A stretch of DNA of 64,000 bases from Pratylenchus scribneri. Its lineage: Eukaryota; Nematoda; Chromadorea; Rhabditida; Pratylenchidae. The notes beneath the pieces are model-generated. The model ran no database searches, was not told where the DNA came from, and worked only from the letters and a program-made list of their open reading frames with translations. Shown here one piece after another: positions 49,427-61,220 of this stretch. The stretch is from contig JAQSEB010000001.1 in the NCBI GenBank assembly GCA_030063045.1, positions 4,898,001 to 4,962,000 on the forward strand, in the 5' to 3' direction. The translations under genes and the position numbers were made by a program. The first letter of the stretch is position 1; each line of letters opens with the position of its first letter.

Positions 49427-50316
49427 TTTGAAATGAACAATAAGTGCAATGATTCGTTGGACATCAAACTTTCCGTTTTATATAAATAAATATAAGAACG
49501 ATAGCGAGTTTCAATACATTCCATCTGAAAATAAAAATGGTAGAGAATTTGTCAAAATCGATTTTAAATTGAAAAAAAATTAAAATATCTATTTTCAATT
49601 TTAGAAATAATTTCTGCTACTATTATTTTTATTAAATTTTTTAAAGTTAAAAGTTCTCAATTGCTCTTTTGTATATCACCTTTGTATAGCATAAAATTAA
49701 TTCACGTAATTTAACACATCGAACAAGTATTTGACCAAGCTGAAGGGAAAAGAAGACATTTACAATTTTACTGGAAATAGTCACCGATTTTTCAAATTTC
49801 TCCTTTGTTGGTGATTTTAATTGAAATTTGCTCAAATGGGGCCAATATTCATTGCGAACAAATTTACGTAAATGGAAGCAAACTTGCTCAATTGAGAGAA
49901 TATCGCCCCAGGAAAGGCTGGCACAAATTTTCTCCTGTGATTATTGAATTTAGAAAAGGTTTAATTTCGATTGTCCCTTATGACATTTTACAACAATTAA
50001 ATTTGATTGATTTTTTATTTATTTTAATGAAAATTGTGGGTATTTAGTTACATAATTCGATTAACATAAATTTTACTTCTAAGGCATTTTATTGAAAAAA
50101 AAAACAGAATTTAAATATAAAAATGGTTTAAAAATTAAAATTTAATATATTAATAAAAAAATTAATTTTATTTTTCATAAATTTTTCAATTTAAGGTAAA
50201 TTGCCTCTGAAAATTCTTCTAACTATTTTTACAGTATATGATTAGAAAAATAACACAAAATTAATTGGAAATTATCTATCACTTACCAAAATATTTGCTG
50301 GCAATTTTTGCAACAT
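49427..50316 (-). pseudogene. truncated F-box gene copy (exons 1-4 only)
   Basis: Minus-strand exons 50316-50287, 49934-49785, 49739-49680 and 49524-49427 match exons 1-4 of the F-box/LRR gene at 51138 in order, length and splice phase. Exon 1 reads MLQKLPANIL against MLQRLPANVL. Exon 2 keeps EKICASLSW.DILSIEQVCFHL. Exon 4 ends ..LLFISK with a GTGAGC donor, but nothing like exon 5 follows; instead a TGA comes directly and the giant palindrome lies 110 bp beyond. It could make an isolated F-box fragment of about 92 residues; more likely it is a broken partial duplicate. Confidence 0.8.
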
Positions 50317-51137
50317 TTTCGAGTTAAATATTTAATTATTCAAATTAATTATCAGCTGAAAATAGAAAAAAATAAAAAATATTTTTTAGTTGAATTTTAC
50401 GCACTATCAAATTTTATTTATTTATTTTTTTGCATTTTATTTTATGCCTAATTTATTTATTATTACATAAATAATTATACCTATTTTTAGCCTACAAATC
50501 AAAATTAAGAACTATATATTTGGGTTTGGTTTAAAGCGCAGTTCCGTAAATAATTGAAAAACAACAATTTGGATAATTTTTTAATTTAATTCCATTTTTA
50601 AAAATATTATATTTTTTATTTAATTAAAATAAAAATAAATATTTAATTAATATTTTGTGCCATTTAATTTGATAAATTTTTATAGTAAGAATTAGAGACA
50701 ATAAATACTAAATAGTAAAATTCTTCAATTGCAGTCTCTGGAAAATGATATTGGCATTCAAACAGGGATCCAATAAAGCCACCTGACATTCTTCCAAGGC
50801 CTTAATCAATAAAACAAAGAGGAAGGCTCAATATTAAACTTCAAGGTTGATATATTGAGACTTAAAGATCACAAATTTTAATCGATCTTGAAGGCAACAA
50901 TTTGCTGGACGAGATCAATAATTAATTTTGAAAATTTATTATTAGCTTAGATTATTAAATTAATTTATATTTCAGAAATTTTAATTTGAGTTAATTTCTT
51001 CAATTCACAATTTTTGCTTTAAAATGTATATTTATATTTGTTTTGTTTCTTTAAAAACTTTCCTAGTTTTGCTTTAAAATTTAATAAATATTTTACAGCT
51101 GATAATTAATTTGAATAATTAAATATTTAATGCAAAA
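50317..51137. other. shared head-to-head upstream region
   Basis: About 820 bp between the two divergent F-box start codons. Its two ends are inverted copies of each other and the centre is unique AT-rich DNA. It may act as a bidirectional promoter. Confidence 0.5.
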
Positions 51138-54100
51138 ATGTTGCAAAGATTGCCAGCAAATGTTTTGGTAAGTGGTAGATAATTTCCAAATTTCCAATTA
51201 ATTTTGTTTTTTTTTTCCAATTCTATGTAAATATTTAATTTATAAATATAATTATTCAGAGGCAATTTACCTCAAATTGAAACATTGATGAAAAATAAAA
51301 TTAATATTTTATTCATATATTAGTTTTTGTTTATTAATTAAGGTTTTAAAATGCCCTAATAGTTAAGTAAAATTTATGTTAATAGAATTAGGCATGTGCA
51401 ACCCAATACCCACAATTTGCATTAAAATAAATAAAAGTCAATCAAATTTAAAATGGCATTAAAGGACAATCGAAATTAAACCTTTCCTTAATTAAATAAA
51501 CACAGGAGAAAATTTGTGCCAGCCTTTCCTGGAGCGATATTCTCTCAATTGAGCAAGTTTGCTTCCATTTACGTAAATTTGTTCGCAATGAATATTGTCC
51601 CCATTTGAGCAAATTTCTATTAGAGCCACCAACAAAGGAGAAATTTGAAAAATTGGTGGCTTATTTCGAATAAAGTTGAATAATTCAATTTTCCCTGCAG
51701 CTTGATCAAACACTTGCTCGCTGTGTTAGATTAAGTGAATTAATTTTATGCTATACAAAGGTGATAAACAAAACAGAGATTTAGAATTTTTGCTTAATAA
51801 TTAAATATTAAGAGAAATGAAAAAGAAATCGAAGAAAACATTTTTTTTAAATTTTTCAGATGGAATGTTTTGAAATTAAAGGTTATTATTTTAATTTATA
51901 TAAAACGGAAAGTTTGATGTCCACGGAATCATTGCGCGCATTGTTCCTTCCAAGGTTTATATGTTTAAAATTTAATCGATTTTATTCTTTAATTAAACAA
52001 TTTCTTCATGGCAAAAAGAAATTCCTAATTTTTTTTATCTTACAGAAACCCGGCTGCTGAAATTTTGTGCAATTTGCATAGCCTAGACATTAGTGCCATT
52101 CCACTTTCTGATAATGGCGCATTTTTTCGTATAATTGGCGATACAATTGGAAAGAATTTACGAATTTTAAAAATGAAAGGCTGCTATAGTAATGAATCTG
52201 TATGACTAATAAAATATATATTTTAAACAAATTATCCATTTAGCATAAAATCGACCAAAATATTGTCCAAAGAAATATGAATATTTTTATGCAGAAATGT
52301 CACAATCTAGAGGCATTGAATATTTCACATTGTATTGAAGCTTTCAGAGAGATTTCTTTTGAAAAATTTGCGACAAAAAATGTAAGTAAAAGTTGAAATT
52401 TATATATATATTTTTTAATCATTTGGGATAATGGGTACTTATACCTACCATCTACTTACTATTACTTCTTAATTTCTAAATACTGCAATTTAAAAATCAC
52501 CCTATTAGAATAACATTAACAGAAAATTAATTTTTTTGTTCATTTGCATAATCTTTTTCTTTTTATTTATTATTTTATTCATTTTTAATTATTATTTATT
52601 ATAGTTTCTATTTCTACTAAATTTTTATAAGTTTGTAAATTTTTTATTTTTTTTAAAGGAAAATGTCATTTCCAATGATATGGAATGATATCGATTTTTT
52701 TACAATTTACAAAAATTTTGCATTATTTAATTATATCAATTATATATACTTTTCTTTTGCAGTTATATCAATTCCATGCTAATTCCACGGACATTAATGG
52801 ACATAATTTGTGCAAACAAATTTTTGCCCGATATGCGCACTGTTTGAAAGGAATTTCATTTAACATAGATCAACAAAAAATTGATCAAGGCAAATTTCGG
52901 GATGTTCTTACTAAAATGAAGTTATTGTAAATATAATTTTATTTCCATATTTTACTTTTTAAGAAGTTTGCAAGCTCTAAAAATTAACATTAGTAGTCTT
53001 CCAAATTATTTGCTCTTTGATGAATGGATCAGAAATGGAATTAATAATATGGTAAATAATAGAAAAAATATTAAGTGTATATTCAAAATTAAGAAGCCTA
53101 TATTCAAGGAAACATTGCAAGAATTTTGGATTGCCGGAAGTGGTTATCTCAATGATAAATCTATGAATTGTGTATGTTAAAAAATTGTTTCTATACAAAA
53201 TTTTTCATTAAGCTAGCTATACCATTCCATTATATATAAGATATAACCTTTTTTTTAAACTTTTAAAGAATTGATTTGAGAAAATGAGCAAATCTGTACA
53301 AAAATTTGAATATGAAATTTCCTAAATTGTCAAGTTAACAGTTACGTACGGGGACGAATTCTAAATAGATAAAAAGCGGTGTGTATGTGATTCCTAAAAT
53401 GCTGCAATATATGCTAATTCGAATTAGATATAAAATTGGATCAAAAATGGGAAAAAACATGCATCATCCAAATTCTAAACAAATGTGTTTTTATTTACAC
53501 ATTACACTCAAAGTTGTGTTTTTGTTTCTCCCAAAATATGTTGTGTTTTTTCATAACATTTTAATTTTATATATATTTTTTTAAATATGTATTTTGTGAT
53601 TTCTATTTGCAATTATTTAATTTTAAATAATTTAAATAAGCATTTCCACTGTTTTTTTTTTGAATAGGAATCACTCACATTTGCACTGTTTAGGAATTGT
53701 CGTAGCGCTCCGCTAAGTTTAAAAGACCCGTAATAAATATCAAAAAAAAATGCAAAATTTAATTTTCCGACCTATTTTATTATAAACTAACAAAAAAAAT
53801 CAATAGATTCAAATGCCTAATTATGAGATAATAGTGGCAATACTAGCAAAAATTTGTTTAATTTCTATGTATGAATCTAAAAGTTTTCATATTTTAATAA
53901 ATATTTGAATAATGTACTATCATTATTTAATTTTTTAAGTTTCTTAGCCCACCATCAATGATTAATCTACAATTTCTTCGTCTATATGGAACGGATGCGG
54001 ATGAAAAATTTCTTAAAAATATCGCTGCAATGAAATCGCTGAAAAAATTGGATTTATTAGGTTGCACAAATTTAACTGATAAAGTTTGCCATTCAATTGC

Positions 54101-55105
54101 CGAGGCAGAAATGCAAAATTTAAAGGTATTTTTGGAACAATTGCCTCAAAAATCAAAAAAAATAATTCAATGCCTTCAATTCAGAAGGGTAACAAAATCC
54201 AAATTTCTTCTTCTACCCTGAAATAACTAATAGTACGCAAAATAATAATTAATCGTCGACTAATTAAGCAAGCACTAAAGACTAAACCATATCAACAATT
54301 TTGTGTCTTTAAAAAATATCAAATAAATTTTTTTCAATATATTTATTCTTTCCAGGAAATTTCTATTATACTTTGTCCAAAAGTCAGTGATCTTGGTTTT
54401 TGCCATTTTCTCAAACTCATAAAAATGGTTTGTATTTAATTTTAATTTTTCTTTCTTTAATATTCAATTCGACAAAAAAAAACTAAATCATTTTTGTTTA
54501 ATTATTTGAATTTAATCAATAAATTTTAGAGTCTCCGCCGCGTTGAAGGCGCCGAACATTTAACGGACGGGCTGCTTTCTGAACTAGAAAATAACTTGAA
54601 TAAAATGATCAATGATGGTTTGTTACCGACTTTGCCCACTTGCACAAATGATGAAAGAATTGTTGAGTTTGTTCGTCGCAATGATGACAGAGACAAAATG
54701 TTTAAAAGGTAATCAAATGAAATATTTTTAACAAAATGGTGCTTAGCTGTTAGGATCTTGCAAAAACAAAATTTCTAATCTTACTAATATAAATATAAGC
54801 ATGGTCTCGATTAGTTACCCATAAATTCATATTTACCTAATATAATTAACGAATTTAAGTTTAGGCCAATAAAAATCCTATTTATAAATATATAATAAAA
54901 TCAATTTTTTAAAATTAATATTAAATATAAATATGTAGTTTATTTCAAAAACTATTATTAATTGCAATTTTGATAATGGTCAAATTTATGCAGCGAATTG
55001 AGTATGCCGGATTTTGAATTGAATTTATTAGAATTCGCAAAATTCGTTTTTAATGAAAATTTTGATAAATTTATTTTCAATTTTCTAAAAAAAATTTTCG
55101 ATTGA
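51138..55105 (+). CDS. F-box / leucine-rich-repeat protein (FBXL type)
   Basis: Thirteen exons: 51138-51167, 51506-51655, 51701-51760, 51860-51954, 52046-52199, 52244-52381, 52763-52920, 52964-53051, 53109-53171, 53940-54125, 54356-54427, 54530-54708, 54994-55105; 494 residues, phases consistent. Residues about 5-45 form an F-box (LPANVLEKICASLSWSDILS, then VCFHLRKF), which would bind SKP1 in an SCF ubiquitin ligase. The rest is a chain of degenerate leucine-rich repeats: LHSLDISAIPLSD, LRILKMKGC, LEALNISHC, LQALKI, LQFLRLYG, LKKLDLLGCTNLTDKVC, EISIILCPKVSDLG, HLTDGLLSEL. LRRs of this kind select the substrate. The acceptor of exon 9 could be 53094 instead (adds KPIFK). The last exon is inferred from phase; without it the protein stops at 54711. 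There is no signal peptide, so it is cytosolic or nuclear. Confidence 0.82.
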
Positions 55106-56901
55106 TTTCCCATTTTTGATTAATTTGCTATTTGCATAAATATATTCTATTATTAAATTTTTAAATCACACCAACTTTACTAATTTTAGTTTATTTATTT
55201 GAAAGCAAATATTTTCATTTTATTTGCAAATTTTCCATATTTTTTATTAATACACTAATTAATTCAAGTTATTTAGCCATGTAAACAAACATTTACGCCA
55301 AACAATAACACAAAATATTCATCCATGGATTTGCTTCTATGCTTTTGTGGAATGTTCGAAAGATTGAGTGAGAAAGAAAATGAAAGAGAGGAGAATAAGA
55401 ATAAGGTCAATTTTTTTAAAACATCATTTCATCAGAATTTCAACAAATTCAATAGTTTATTTTTTATATAATTAAATAATATTAATTAAATTCATCAACT
55501 TTATTTGTTTTGAATAAATAATAAAATAATGTTCAATTAATTTCCTTCTTAAATTTGAATACTAAATACCTATGAAAGTAAAAAATATTGAACACAAATT
55601 AATATTTTGATTGATGATCAATGAAAAAAATAAATCATAAAATATGAAAATTATTATAAAGGATGAAATACAAATTTGATTGTAAAATTTATCCACGATT
55701 AGTTTCGACCAATTTTTTTTATTATTTATTGTGTCCCCGTCAAAACAGCCTCATTTTTGTCCAATTTAATTTATATGCCACAATTATAATTGTGGAAAAA
55801 GGAAAAATTGGCAAGCATAAAATATTTTACAATCGCCAATAATCGAGTTATTAAATCCATGTTTTCAACTATTGTTTGCATTTTCATTATAGAAGCCATT
55901 GTCCCGAGATGGAAATAGAAGCTTCATTTCAACTTTTCTAGTGCCATTGGATCGCCAATTCTTTCAAAGAAAAATGGAGCATTTCCTATGAAATTGATTA
56001 ATCACCACATGTTGGTGATGATTGATGAATCATTTAGAGCACTTGGTTGAAAATGTAACAAGCCCTGAAATGCTCATCCGGGGGTCAATTTCGGAGGAAG
56101 CAAAAAATCATTGGATGTTAAGGCGGCCAATTCCTACTCCAATTCAACCGATGGATCGACGGGATTGCCCATACTATGGACAAAAATGATGTCGAAAAAG
56201 ACAATAAAGGGAATGAGGCAAAATTGAAAAACATTATAGTGGAATAAAAATTGAAAAAAATGAAGAATTTCCACCAAATTTTGTTCAATTTTATATGAAG
56301 TCTCAATATATTGATGGAATATATTTAATAAATTTTTAGTGTGGGTGAATTTATCAAGAAAATCGGCGAGAACGATAAAAAAGTGGATTTCGTTCATAAA
56401 TTTTTCCTTTTAATTTAAATGGATTTAAAAAATTCCAAAAATCTTCCTCGCATAATAAATCTTTTTTTTATCATCGTCCACGTCAAAAACATACTAATTT
56501 AGTATTAAACAATTTATAAAAAAAGGAAAAGAAAAATAAAAATTTTAAAATTCAAATTTGTTTTTATTGCGAAATTAAAATTTTGATTTTATTTCCTTAA
56601 TTAATTGGATATTAATTATTTAAAATATTTAAATGTATAAATTTTTTGATATTGACGTTATTTGTATAGTTGGATTGAATAATTTGTGTCGATAATTTAA
56701 AATGGAAATATTCCATTAAATTTTTACAATATTTTTTTGGCCACATCAATTATTTATTAACAAAATTCATCATAATTATAATTATTTGTTATTCCTATTT
56801 CGAATTTTAATAAATATAAGCTTCCATCAATTTCCTTATTAAATTTAAATATTCTAAGCCAGAAGTATAAAATTGTAACATTTGCCGATTCCCGATTCGT
56901 A
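55106..56901. other. intergenic, no gene supported
   Basis: AT-rich. The minus frames at 56118-56397 have a Phe-rich composition without a domain or splice context. Confidence 0.4.
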
Positions 56902-57141
56902 TTTCTCTACATTTTTTGAGTAAAAAATTTTGAACACAATTTATTATGCATATGCACCCATTAAGAGCATTTCAAAGTTTTCTTCCCTTCCCCTTTCCTC
57001 TTTCTCTTTATAAAGATGTAAGAGAATTGGGGAGGCAGAATGATAAAATGAGAGAAAGATTTGCTTCCCCTTTTCCCTTTCTACATTCTCTGTCTGCTTC
57101 CCATAAACTTTTCCTTAGAATTCCACTCCTTTCTATATATA
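56902..57141 (+). promoter_or_regulatory. Pol III-type upstream region of ncRNA copy 2
   Basis: TATATATA lies at 57134-57141 and ataaacttttccttagaatt at about 57103-57122, in the same order as in copy 1. The homology begins at 'tttctctacattttt' (56903). Upstream conservation equal to that of the transcript implies duplicated whole genes, not retrocopies. Confidence 0.6.
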
Positions 57142-57159
57142 CGACCTCAATTTTCCGCC

Positions 57160-57445
57160 TCCTGTGTCGATCGCTTGGGCCGGTGTGCCCCAAAGGCGGA
57201 GGAGGGCGCCGCACGGGCGGTAAGGAGTTGTGTGTGTGTCCCGTTCCCGACAGCACGACGCGATCATTGGCCAATCCGGGAAAGATGCCATTTGGTCTCA
57301 CCCCGTGGGGACGGCTGGGGAGGAAACTCGATTTCAGAGATCACGGCGTCTTCCACAACTCTGAATCCCAGGCCTGGAACACTGCCGGACAAAGTCCAAA
57401 GTGCCTCGCTTTCCGATGAAGCAGGCGATCGACCCAATTTTTTTT
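57160..57445 (+). ncRNA. structured Pol III-type ncRNA, copy 2 (family unidentified)
   Basis: Homologous to 13143-13371 and in the same orientation, ending in a T8 run. The closing stem is perfect here (TCGATCGC with GCGATCGA). The 5' hairpin TTGGGCCGGTGTGCCCCAA and the GAGTTGTG/CACAACTC stem are kept. The central loop region differs strongly: about 45 nt longer, with 'acgacgcgatcattggccaa'. Overlapping open frames are not conserved in frame between the copies, which argues against a protein. Confidence 0.6.
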
Positions 57446-59025
57446 CATTTCAATTTTAATAAGTCCACTTGCTTATTAGAATAAAATACTTTTAAAATGA
57501 AAATTTAAAGAATACGTTTAAAATGGAAGGTACCAGTTTATTTTTTTTACCAACAACCTTTGTGGAAATTTTCATTTTCTGAAACCGTAAAATATAATAA
57601 ATTTTATAAAAATTAACTCTCTGCATTACTCAATATCCAGCTTATTAAATTAAACCTATTATAAGGCCTGAAATTAAACACATTTTATTATCAATGATGT
57701 CAAGGAAAGTGAAATACATAAATAAATTAATTTATCAAATTAATATTATAATTTATTAATTATAAAATATAAATAATAATGGTAAGATATTGAAAATAAA
57801 TATATAATATAATTCAACCGCCAACTGATCTTTGTTTTTAATTGATATTCGCGTTCACAATTTTTTTCACAATGCAGACAACCTTCTTTTCCATATGTGC
57901 ACATGCGCATTGCGCAATCATAAATAATAATAATAAAAAAGGAAAAGAGCGAACATCAGCATCAATTGTGAATGCCCCATTCTACGGCGAGGGGTTGCCC
58001 AACAAAAAAAATTATTATTACTGCAGTGTTAAAAGAGAGGCAAATTTGTTGCAAAAACAATGAAAATGAGCACAGCCCGAAAATATGAAGTGAAACCATT
58101 CAACCTCTTTTTTTGAATAATAAATTGCCCAAAATGGTCAACCTATGTGAGAATTGGCCTAAAGGCATCGTGGAATGGCCAACATAAATATTGGACAAAA
58201 AAGGTGAAACCAAAATGATGGGTTGATAATAATTATATTTTAAAAAAGAACGAACCAAAACTGTTCTTAATTTTTTTTTGGAAAGGCGGCAATAAAACAA
58301 AACAATTAACATTTAACACCCAATTGCCGAAAAATCGCCCCCAGCCAGTATGAAAATTAATTAGCAAAAAAATTGACCAATCATAAAGAGTAAAGACCTT
58401 CTTTATTGTCTCGGACGGAAACTGAAACTAATTGCTTCCATATTTCCAATAAATAATTTGTACCAAGGATATTTGGGTATATAAAAGCCCACATTATGCT
58501 TTATGCAATATTCATTAAAATCAACCACTAATATTAAAAAATTTTCTTACTTAGCCCCTTTAAAATTATAATTTACTTTTAAATAAATAATATGTAATTT
58601 TTAGAATGTTACTATCTAACAATCAAATTAAATTCAAAATTTAATTTCTAATGTGATATAACAATGATAAGCAATTTGAAGAGTTTTATTTTTAAGCAAC
58701 CCAAAAATTATGATAATTAAATTAAAACAAACTTAATATTAAAGTTGGAAAATTTCGGTTTTTAGTCTGTCGCGGTTTTAGAACCCAGTTTTCTTTTTTA
58801 GCGGTTTCGGTTTCGAGTTCCTATTTTCGGTTTTAAAGAATAAGAATTTCCAATTTCAGGTTTAAATTCCATCGATTTTTCTTAAAACGAAATCAAATCT
58901 GTCCATTGTCCAACTCTATTTAATATTATAAATTTTTCGGTAAATCTCATTATAGAGATTATATCCAATTGATCAAATTCATTAAATTATACGCCCTTTC
59001 TTTCAAAAAAATTCATTTTAGACAA
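57446..59025. other. intergenic with repeat remnant
   Basis: 58745-58920 is homologous to 18895-19085 ('cggttttaaa', 'ccatcgatttttct', 'tctgtccattgtcc'). The rest is AT-rich. The last bases (attcattttag then acaaATG) look like a trans-splice acceptor before the collagen start. Confidence 0.5.
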
Positions 59026-61220
59026 ATGAAAACACCGAATTTGCCCCCTCCTCCATCCTATTCCGGCACCCGAACAATTTTGAGTGTTGCTATCGGTGGA
59101 ACGGCGTTGATTATTTTGGGCAGCCTGTTCATTTGCGCTTCCCTGTTTCGGGACATCAATTCCCTGTACGATGAAATCCACGCGGATTTGGACGAATTCA
59201 CCGGCATTGCCAATGATGCTTGGCGGGGAATGATGCATGCCCGTCGAGGGGAACAATTCAATTCAATTTTCCATCAACAACGAGAAAAACGCAGCGGCAA
59301 TCAACAAAAGCATAAAAGGCAAGGCGGCTATGGAGGAGGAGGGGAATCGTCAGTTGGTGGAGGTGGCACTTCTACTGGTGATTAGTTTTTGGGCGAATAT
59401 TTTGTAAATATTTTTTTATATTTTCTTCAAAATTTAAATGAGAATTTTCTATTTTATATAATATTTTATAGAATATATTGGAAATTAATAATTTCGGAAT
59501 TTATTTTATATGGCTAGGCTAATAATTTTGAAAATCAAGGCTTCTAAGGCAACCTAAAAATTAGAGAATAGACTAATTCAACCCGGTGTGGACGATATAC
59601 ACTATGAAATTTTAATTACAGATCTACAGCCTAATAACTAATAAGCAAAATTAATAAAAAAAAACTTTGGTTTAAACAACGGTTCAGTTTTCTGCTTTTC
59701 AAAACAAATTCATAAAATAGCGATTTCCTATCTCATAAAATTTATCGATTATGCTGATGAGTGAATCGATGGAGCCCATTTTCGAGTCTGTATGTATTCT
59801 GAAGGCAGAGATTTTCAAAATTAGTTAGTCAAGCCTTTAACTTATTACGGAATTAGCAAATTTCCTAATATTAGCTTTAAAATAAATATTTTTTATAAAA
59901 TTTAATTGAGAATTATGTTTAAAAATTAATGTTTAAAACTAAAATCCTATCTATTTTTAAACATAAATTATGATATTCTGATTAATTGATTTAAAATAAA
60001 ATCATAAAGGTGGCACTAGTGGTGGCGGACAATGCAATTGTGCGGCACGTGCTCAAAGCTGTCCTCCTGGCCCAGTAAATAACCAAAAAATAATCAATGA
60101 GATAATTCATATAAAAATTTAAGCCAGGCCCTCCCGGTCAACCTGGCCAGCCAGGAGATAATGGTGAACCCGGTCAACCGGGTCAATCCGGTAATGCGGC
60201 CACCGGTGGTACCCCAACATCGAAGGGCGGTTGTCAATCATGCCCGGCTGGGCCACCCGGTCCTCCTGGCGGGAATGGGCCACCTGGACCCGCTGGACCA
60301 CCCGGCCAAAATGGACAACCTGGACAGGGAGGAAATCCCGTAATACTCTATATGGAAATATTCACATCAAATTCTAATCATTGTTAAGGGTCAACCTGGA
60401 CCTCCTGGACCGCCCGGAGATGCTGGTCCCAATGGCCAACCGGGCCAACCCGGATCGCCAGGCCAACCTGGAGCACCCGGAACTCGAGGCACAAGCACAC
60501 CAGGACCAAAAGGGCCGCCTGGACCAGCCGGACCACCTGGACCCAATGGACAGCCTGGAGGGTGAATTTGACAAAAAATTATCTAAAATAATTTAATAAA
60601 AAATTACAAAACATTTATTTAAGAAAACTATAAAAATTATTTTTAAAAAATTGCTAAATATTTTTAAAAAATTTATCCAAAAAATTAAAAAATTATTAGT
60701 AAAAATTTTAAAAAATAATAATTATTTTTTACCCTTAAGCTCACCGCCTGCCGCCGTCCCTGGTCCTCCAGGCCAGCCTGGCCCACCTGGTCCAGCTGGT
60801 CAACCTGGAAGCGACGGTCAACCTGGCCAACCGGGTCCTTCCACTGGTCCTGGCCAAGATGCCCAATATTGTCCATGCCCTGGCCGAACTGGTGAAATGA
60901 CAGGAAAAAGCGCCGGCAGCAGTGCTGGCAGTGGAGGAACAACTTCAACTGGAGGCGGTGCAGCCAACGGCGGATATGGTGGTCAATCGGCTGGTACTGC
61001 TGCTGGAACGGGACCATCAGTTGCCCCATCAGCTGGTGGAAATGCCGGTGGCAATGCAGGTTACGGTGGAGGAACTTCACCTTCCGTATCCTCGGTAGTG
61101 GCACCGGCAGTAGCCCCAGTAGCACCGGCACCTAGTGTTGCTGTTGTCCCCTCGGCTGGCACCAATCCGGCTGGTGGATATCGACGACGCGCCAAAGCAA
61201 AGAAGCTTAAACGTGTTTAG
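59026..61220 (+). CDS. cuticle collagen
   Basis: Exons: 59026-59377, 60010-60074, 60124-60339, 60389-60561, 60740-61220; 1287 nt, 428 residues. It follows the nematode cuticle-collagen plan. A hydrophobic N-terminal segment at residues 18-40 serves as signal-anchor. A conserved-type region with [16 protein letters not shown] follows. The furin-like site REKR is at 86-89. Interrupted Gly-X-Y blocks are bounded by cysteines: [16 protein letters not shown] and the closing YCPCPGR. The C-terminal tail of about 120 residues is unusually long, Gly/Ser/Ala/Val/Pro-rich, and ends in a basic motif [12 protein letters not shown]. Such proteins are secreted by the hypodermis, trimerise and are cross-linked into cuticle. 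The subfamily is not assignable here. Confidence 0.92.

Larger units (their letters stand above)
49427..51954. repeat. inverted duplication, arms about 0.9 kb
   Basis: The minus-strand segment 50350-49427 and the plus-strand segment about 51100-51954 are homologous, covering the start region and four exons of the F-box gene. 'cagctgataattaatttgaa' is shared just upstream of both starts. The open frames at 49805-50047 (plus) and 51492-51713 (minus) are antisense shadows of exon 2 in each copy. Confidence 0.88.

Noticed and set aside
49805..50047. Plus-strand frame matching a minus-strand frame at 51492-51713
   Set aside because: Both are antisense to exon 2 of the two F-box copies; the sense strand gives the F-box with proper splice sites.
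56118..56397. Minus-strand Phe-rich frames
   Set aside because: No conserved motif, and the composition is that of AT-rich noncoding DNA.
60374..61131. Minus-strand Ser/Arg- and His/Leu-rich frames
   Set aside because: Antisense of the collagen Gly-X-Y exons.
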